Assembly (NCBI GenBank): GCA_038277395.1
Contig: CM076196.1
Location: forward strand, 86,183,786-86,247,785
Direction: 5' to 3'
DNA: 64,000 nt
Source: Dryocosmus kuriphilus
Lineage: Eukaryota > Arthropoda > Insecta > Hymenoptera > Cynipidae
The notes beneath the pieces were generated by a model. It was not told the DNA's origin and did not search any database. It saw only the letters and a program-made list of their open reading frames with translations. The translations under genes were made by a program, and so were the position numbers. Positions within the stretch are counted from its first letter, which is position 1. Each line of letters begins with the position of its first letter. Below are positions 58,944 to 64,000 of this stretch, piece after piece.

Positions 58944-60919
58944 AATGAGGCGGTAGCGATTCTACAGAATTAAACTCTACACCTGAAAACTCTGCATGTC
59001 ACAAACTATACCGTGTGATTCTACAGAATCATATTTATTTAAATAATTAAATATTAATAATTTAATCTTAATCCTGTTAAAATCTACACCGTAAAACTCT
59101 ACACAAAATAATAAGTAAAAATCTGAAAAATATGCAGAGTTCGGAAAAATGAAAAGTATGAAAAATGTCAATTTCGAAAAAATAAAAAGTATGGCAAATG
59201 GTAATTCGAAAATATAAAAATGAGGTCAAAGATTAATTCGAGCAAATACAAATTAGGGCAAATTACGATTCTATCAAATGAATTTCGGTAAAATATATGC
59301 TGATACGCAATGAAATCCTATGAAATATATTCACCATAAGAATATAGAAAACAGCTAGAGTTTTTGAGTATTTCGACAGAAAATTAAAAGTTCTATCAGA
59401 TTGTAGGGGGACAAATTAAATAGATTTACCTATTATTTGAAATGATACCGATTGAAATGCCAACTCTATTTCAAATTGGGCAGGCAGTTCATGCTCAAGT
59501 CACAGTATCATTTGTTTTTCAATGAAAATAAGGCGAAATGTATTTTACCGATTGAACGAACAAATGTTAAAACAAGCAGATAAAATTGTATTGTTCAAAA
59601 AAAAATTCGAAGGATTTAATACATATTGTCGCAAAAATCTCAAAAATAACGCGAGACAGAAAAAAGTATCAAGAGACATTTTTCTAGAACTTCTGTAGAT
59701 AAACAATTTGAGTAATTGACTTTGAATATTTTCAGAAAAATGGCCGCTATCATGTCAATTTGAACATTTCTTTTTAAATTCAAATACTCATAACTTTGTA
59801 AAAAAAATTTTTCGTTAAATTGTTAAGATACGTGTCGTCATATTTCCATTGAAAAACAACATATTTGAGCGGCAAATGATTATGTGACTTGAGCATGGAG
59901 TACTTTCCTTATTTGAAATGGATTTCGGTTGAAAGAAAAATTTGGACAGCCTTTTGGTAGTCTGTGTCATCAGCTTTATAAAATTTAAATATTCATAAGT
60001 TTACAAAAAAAGGAGATGGGTTAATAAGATTTGTTTTTGGGTACACAAAAATAATATTTATTCTGAGTAAATTATAGCTTTGAAGCGTGTGATTTTTTGT
60101 TCCGTCGAAAATATTTGCTTATGAATAAAATTCACGGAAAAATTGTTTAGATTGAACAATTTTTAAAGCAGTTATAAAATAGACACTTTGTATACACGTA
60201 AGAGACAGTGCCCATTTTATAATTCCTTTTAGAAATGGATAAATTTGAACAATTTTTTCGGTGAATTTTGTTCATAACTAAACAGTTTTTGCGCAAAATG
60301 AATTCCACTTTCTTAAGCCATCATTTTCTCAAAAAAAAATTTTCAGCTTCTTAGTCCGAAAGCAAACATTATTGACTTACCTCCTTGTTTTATCATTTCG
60401 GTAAAATTCGCGTTGTCTCGTTTTCTTTGAGAAACAAAATACTTTGTCGGACATCGATTTTGAATTAAAATTTGGAATAAAATTGTACTTTTTTAATTGA
60501 GAATAGGTGAAAGGTGAAAAAGTTCCAAAATTTAAAATTGAAATTAAATGAATAGGTGACACTCTGTGATGACTAGTTATTGCGTTTAGAGTTTTGTGGT
60601 GTAGAATCAAACGGTGTAGAGTTTTAAAAATTTTAATGTATTTTTTTGTAGAATTTTTCGATGTAGGATTAAACCGTGTTGAGTTTAAATTTAAAACAAT
60701 TATTTTTATATAAATGTGGTTATGTAGAAACAACCGGTACGTGTAGGGTTTCTAAAATTTAAATTATTATTAGCTGTAGAGTTTTACGGTGTACAATTAA
60801 ACCATGGCGAGTTTAAATTTTAAATATTTAATTTTTAAAATAATTATGTTTGTGTAGAATCAAACGCGGTGTAGTTTGCCGTGTAGAGTTTCATTTGCTA
60901 GAATCGCTACGGTCCCATT
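58944..60919. mobile_element. TIR element with subterminal GTGTAGA repeats, ~2 kb
   Basis: The left end AATGAGGCGGTAGCGATTCT and the right end, reverse complemented, AATGGGACCGTAGCGATTCT match at all but three positions. Inside each end are many copies of GTGTAGAGTTT / GTGTAGAATCAAAC (right, about 60595-60890) and their complements AACTCTACAC / GATTCTACA (left, about 58960-59105). The middle has smaller inverted repeats, for example CATGCTCAAGTCACA near 59490 and its complement near 59885. No transposase frame. Subterminal short repeats are usual in hAT and CACTA elements; the superfamily is not fixed. Confidence 0.68.
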
Positions 60920-61329
60920 ATCACTGATAAATTAGAAATTGTTTAATTTGATCCGTTTAAATTTTAAATCGTCAAATATAAATTTTAAGGATAGAGAAAT
61001 TTTAATACGTAATTGGGAAGGAAAACATTCACCTCGCCAAAAGTGGCGCTGAGGCGCCCTAACAAATATGGCCGCTGCGATCGTAGAGATTTATGGGAAC
61101 TATCATATGAAGTTGTAGCAGTAATAAAAAAAGTGTTTTCAAGTTTAGAAAATGTTATTTTTGCACGAAGATAGTTTTTGTGGTTAAATTGCATTGCTGT
61201 GCTCATTATAAACACATCGAAAGTCAACGAGTTTCGCAGGGTTTTGTCAGTGGTTGTGACTCTAAAGTGAATCAAAAGAATAAAAACCTTAGTTTAAGTT
61301 CTCATAAAGTGCCAGTGCTTAGAAGCGAA
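60920..61329. other. Spacer with a GC-richer patch
   Basis: At about 61025-61085 there is a local GC-rich, partly palindromic patch (GGCGCTGAGGCGCC). It may be promoter-like or the end of an element. An open frame on the minus strand across it has no recognisable domain. Confidence 0.35.
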
Positions 61330-61619
61330 TCTCAAACATACTAATCTGGAAAACAGTAATCATTTTCATAAAAATGTAAGGATACAAGTAAATTCTTGCG
61401 ATTATTCTCATTAATATTTTATTTTCTCCACCACTCACTCCGTTTATTTAGCACTTTAATTTTTCCAAATAAGTTTTGCCTTGTGCTTTCTACATTTCCA
61501 AGCTTTGACACATTATAAAAACTTAAATTGAAATTTATATTCAGTTTGGAGTCGCAACCGTTGACGCAACAACCTCCTCCTAAATTTGTTGATTTTCGAT
61601 GTTTAATTGCAAATTCCAT
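61330..61619 (-). pseudogene. THAP-domain pseudogene fragment
   Basis: From ATG at 61619 the minus strand reads MEFAIKHRKSTNLGGGCCVN, continuing GCDSKLNINFNLSFYNVSK, a Cys-x4-Cys start followed by an FxVxK-like turn as in THAP zinc fingers. RQNLFGKIKVLNKRSEWWRK is then cut by a TAA at about 61420. The same frame continues NENNRKNLLVSLHFYENDYC, resembling the C-x2-H-F core of THAP, with Val where the Cys should be, and ends in a TAG soon after. THAP domains bind DNA and occur in P-element/THAP9 transposases and in host regulators. Stop and lost ligand make this a relic. It could be a 5' piece of a P-like transposon. Confidence 0.6.
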
Positions 61620-62402
61620 GTTTGAAATTAATAATAATCAAATGAAAGGGATCTATAACTATCACACCAATACACTTTACATTTATCTTCCACTTAGTCA
61701 TTAAAGCAGACGTTGTTTAAAGTTAAAGGCTCTATTTTTGCGTGTATTTTCTACGATCATGTCGGCCAAATTGGTTAGTTCTCGTAGGGACCGATAGGAT
61801 CGCATATCAGCAATTCAAGACGCATTCATATAATGTAATATCCCATCCTATAGCATACTACAAGCGGAAAGGCTATTAAATAAGAAAAATATATGAAAAT
61901 AGTGATAATATACATATCATTTGAAATTAATTCATTTCGCGCTAGTTTGCAAGATGTGCATCTCTGCTAGTGCTCCGCTCAGGGTGAGAGCATACCAAAA
62001 AGTTGTGCACCCTCGTGTGTTTCATGACGTCATAAAATGATCTGGAGAAGTGGTGGAGTAACGTCAAACGCACTGGCAGAGAGCAGCGAGCAAGGCCATT
62101 CAAAGTGCAGATAACAAAATTCGCTATTAGACACTTCGTAAAAGTTATTTATTTTAAATATTAATATTTCCTAAGACAAAATGGCTATTTTAAGATTAAC
62201 CTTCTATATACTTTATTGATATTTGCCGCATTTTAATAAGTAAAAGATTATAATTCTTTTCAAAATTACGTTTTTAAAAAAGTTTGAAGTATACTTTGGA
62301 TGATAAACAATTAATCAAAATAAAACTTTTAATACAATTAATTAAATTGCAAACTCTTTAAATCAAAGAAATTTTTAAAGAAATTGTATTTTTGTCATGC
62401 AG
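61620..62402 (+). promoter_or_regulatory. Probable promoter and 5' UTR intron of RPC7
   Basis: A perfect CRE-like octamer TGACGTCA lies at 62025-62032 in a locally GC-richer stretch (about 61940-62120). A pyrimidine-rich acceptor TTTTTGTCATGCAG ends at 62402, 31 bases before the RPC7 start, so the first, non-coding exon is probably near 62040-62150. The donor could not be placed. Confidence 0.5.
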
Positions 62403-62433
62403 GCAATAACTGGTTAAAGAATAAAAACTCAGA

Positions 62434-63081
62434 ATGGCAGGACGAGGAAGAGGAAGAGGCAAACCAGCCATGTCTATTCCCAACGAACAATTAGGAATTA
62501 CAAAAGAGACACAACCTCCTCAAGTTTTGCACCCACCTCCAAAATTTCCACCGTTACTCTACAAACCAATACCATTTGGTATTACTACTGAATTAAGTTA
62601 TCTGTTTGAATTAAAAAGGGATTACGCCGAGACCATGAGAGAATCCGAATACAATGTCCAACCAAATGTCATAAAAAAGGATATAGAGCGTTATTCTGAT
62701 CGCTACCTGACGGTAGACACGACTGGTTATGAATCAAGATATGATTGGACAAGAATGCCAGGAGAGTTAAAACCATTTGGTAAGAAGCGTAAAGCTGCGG
62801 ACAGCCATGTCACTTCTGAAAAAAAGAAAAAAGAAGTGAATATTGAAGAAAAGTTAAAAGAACTCGAGAAGAAAGAAACTAATCAGCTGTCAGATGTTGA
62901 GGAAGATGCTAAGGAAGAGGAAGAAGCTGAAGAAAAAGATCCTGACGAAGTCGTTGAGGACGATGATGAGGATGTTGATGAAGAAATGGACGATGGGACC
63001 GATTATGTTAATAATTATTTCGATAATGGGGAAGGCTATGATGAAGAAGAGGACAATATGGATGATGGACCTGTATATTGA
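62434..63081 (+). CDS. Polr3g: RNA polymerase III subunit RPC7 (POLR3G/GL-like)
   Basis: An intact 215-codon frame without introns in the coding part. The N-terminus MAGRGRGRGK is typical. Next is a Pro-rich segment (PPPKFPPLLYKPIPFG) and the conserved ELKRDYAETMRESEY, which contacts the RPC3-RPC6 side of Pol III. KKDIERYSDRYL and DWTRMPGELKPFGKKRKAAD follow, then a Lys-rich linker and a long acidic tail ending in DYVNNYFDNGEGYDEEEDNM and DDGPVY, the family's acidic C-terminal signature. Human RPC7 is slightly longer (about 220). It acts in the nucleus as part of the RPC3-RPC6-RPC7 subcomplex needed for Pol III initiation on tRNA and 5S genes. Insects have a single gene, so G versus GL is not meaningful. 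Start: first ATG after a splice acceptor. Confidence 0.95.
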   Translation: MAGRGRGRGKPAMSIPNEQLGITKETQPPQVLHPPPKFPPLLYKPIPFGITTELSYLFELKRDYAETMRESEYNVQPNVIKKDIERYSDRYLTVDTTGYESRYDWTRMPGELKPFGKKRKAADSHVTSEKKKKEVNIEEKLKELEKKETNQLSDVEEDAKEEEEAEEKDPDEVVEDDDEDVDEEMDDGTDYVNNYFDNGEGYDEEEDNMDDGPVY

Positions 63082-64000
63082 GGTTTCTACGCTCTTCTTC
63101 CAGTAATTCTATCCTTTTTCCATGAAAATAATGTTAAATAATGTTACATACTCTAAAAAAAAAAAAATTTTAATCTTACAAACATTTGGTATTGTATTTA
63201 ATTTGTTTTGCTTATTTTTCGCTTTTATTTTTAAATTTGGAATATATTTAGAATGAATCACTTTTATCTAACCATAGAAAAATGTATTTTAATAATGAAT
63301 TCAATTTTGGTATAATATTTTCTTCATTTTTACAAAATAGTAGTGGCCTCTATTTTAAAATGACAGGGTAAAAGGAGAACCGCTCTCAGTTGATACATTT
63401 AGAAAATCTCACTCGATTGGAAGGTAAAAAAGATTTCTACGTTTACTGGTTTCACTGAATAACTAAAAATGCTTACCTTATTTGTTGATAGAACAAAATT
63501 CTATGGAAATATAATATCTAAATAAAAATTCTAAAATTTATTTGAAATTAATACAATTCACGAAATATTTGTTTTTACTCATCAGACTTTTTAACACTCC
63601 GGTCTCTGAAATAAACGTTTGCATGCTTTTTATACTAGCATTGATTATTTCAACGAAGAGCAATTAAAGGTTAAATGCTATTTAATTTAATGAAGCCTCT
63701 GTGATAAAACGCGTTTCAAACAAATTGATCGAATCTGTACTGAATGATTAAACTGTTTATTTTCAATTTTGCAAATGAACTAACAAGTAGCAAAGTATGA
63801 TTAAAGCAAATAGTCTGAATTTAGTTGCCGACTAAAGTAGAACATAAAAGTATAATTGGACTTTACTTTGAAAAAAGGCACGTGGCATTTAAAATGTTTT
63901 TAACTGGCAAGCGACGTTTTTTACATTTGACTTGGAAGTGTTTATTTTTATTTTTCAATTTGCTGGGCTTTCTACTATTTTGAGTTATTTCTTCTACTTC
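63082..64000 (+). other. 3' UTR of RPC7 and downstream AT-rich DNA
   Basis: The transcript end is uncertain; an A-run lies at 63156-63169 and AATAAA-like words follow. No further gene is recognised to the window edge. Confidence 0.4.

Noticed and set aside
62894..63106. Met/Lys-rich frame overlapping the RPC7 tail
   Set aside because: It is a shifted reading of the acidic C-terminal codons of RPC7.

Overview
The window looks like a piece of an AT-rich insect nuclear genome. The evidence is three conserved animal genes (an Nckx-type exchanger, DPH3 and Pol III subunit RPC7), spliced structures, simple repeats, and a dense load of insect-type DNA transposons (mariner, Tc1, rosa/visitor-like, P-like, TTAA- and hAT-type non-autonomous elements). 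The ankyrin pseudogene and the transposase spectrum would suit a hymenopteran, but that is only a weak inference. Nothing suggests bacterial sequence, an operon or a CRISPR array.

Host genes. The last exon of an SLC24/Nckx-type K+-dependent Na+/Ca2+ exchanger lies at 21580-21820 (+), followed by a long AT-rich stretch that is probably 3' UTR and then intergenic DNA. A compact intact DPH3 gene lies at 58360-58614 (+). Its stop codon faces, 25 bases away, the stop of a possible unrecognised terminal exon on the minus strand (58640-58771). The Pol III subunit RPC7 (POLR3G-like) lies at 62434-63081 (+), behind a splice acceptor in its 5' UTR.

Repeats, left to right. An internally deleted mariner with perfect 28-bp ends (1130-2034). 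A small TIR element made of tandem repeats (3085-3625). A frameshifted Tc1 DD34E element with IR/DR-type ends (4487-6075). A 5.8-kb tandem array of ~1.14-kb units that are themselves built from ~153-bp sub-repeats and end in GC-rich palindromes (6495-12350). A TIR element (13294-13803). A 430-bp-arm foldback (15986-17015). A ~40-bp minisatellite (17700-18350). A triple nest at 18537-21420: a diverged relative of the 1.14-kb unit, split by a TTAA-flanked element, itself split by a full-length mariner. A hAT-like MITE with 8-bp target duplications (29634-30415). A 2.76-kb TIR element containing another mariner (35323-38081). A purine-rich LINE-like relic (38700-39900). A decayed ankyrin-repeat gene on the minus strand (about 40893-42345).

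The most complex region is 43250-51660: a tRNA-like SINE head, 134-bp tandem repeats that reappear inverted at the far side, a DD41D transposase pseudogene, and a ~5.7-kb element with ~570-bp terminal inverted repeats. That element carries P-element/THAP9-like remnants plus a Cys-rich gene of a multi-copy arthropod family whose function I do not know. Further right lie an inverted copy of the 1.14-kb repeat family (52676-53735), a deleted sister copy of the second mariner family (53895-54845), a TIR element next to DPH3 (58944-60919) and a THAP-domain pseudogene (about 61330-61619).

Almost every transposase here is broken by frameshifts, stops or deletions, so the region reads as a graveyard of nested mobile DNA between a few conserved housekeeping genes. 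All family assignments come from reading the sequence; no database search was run.
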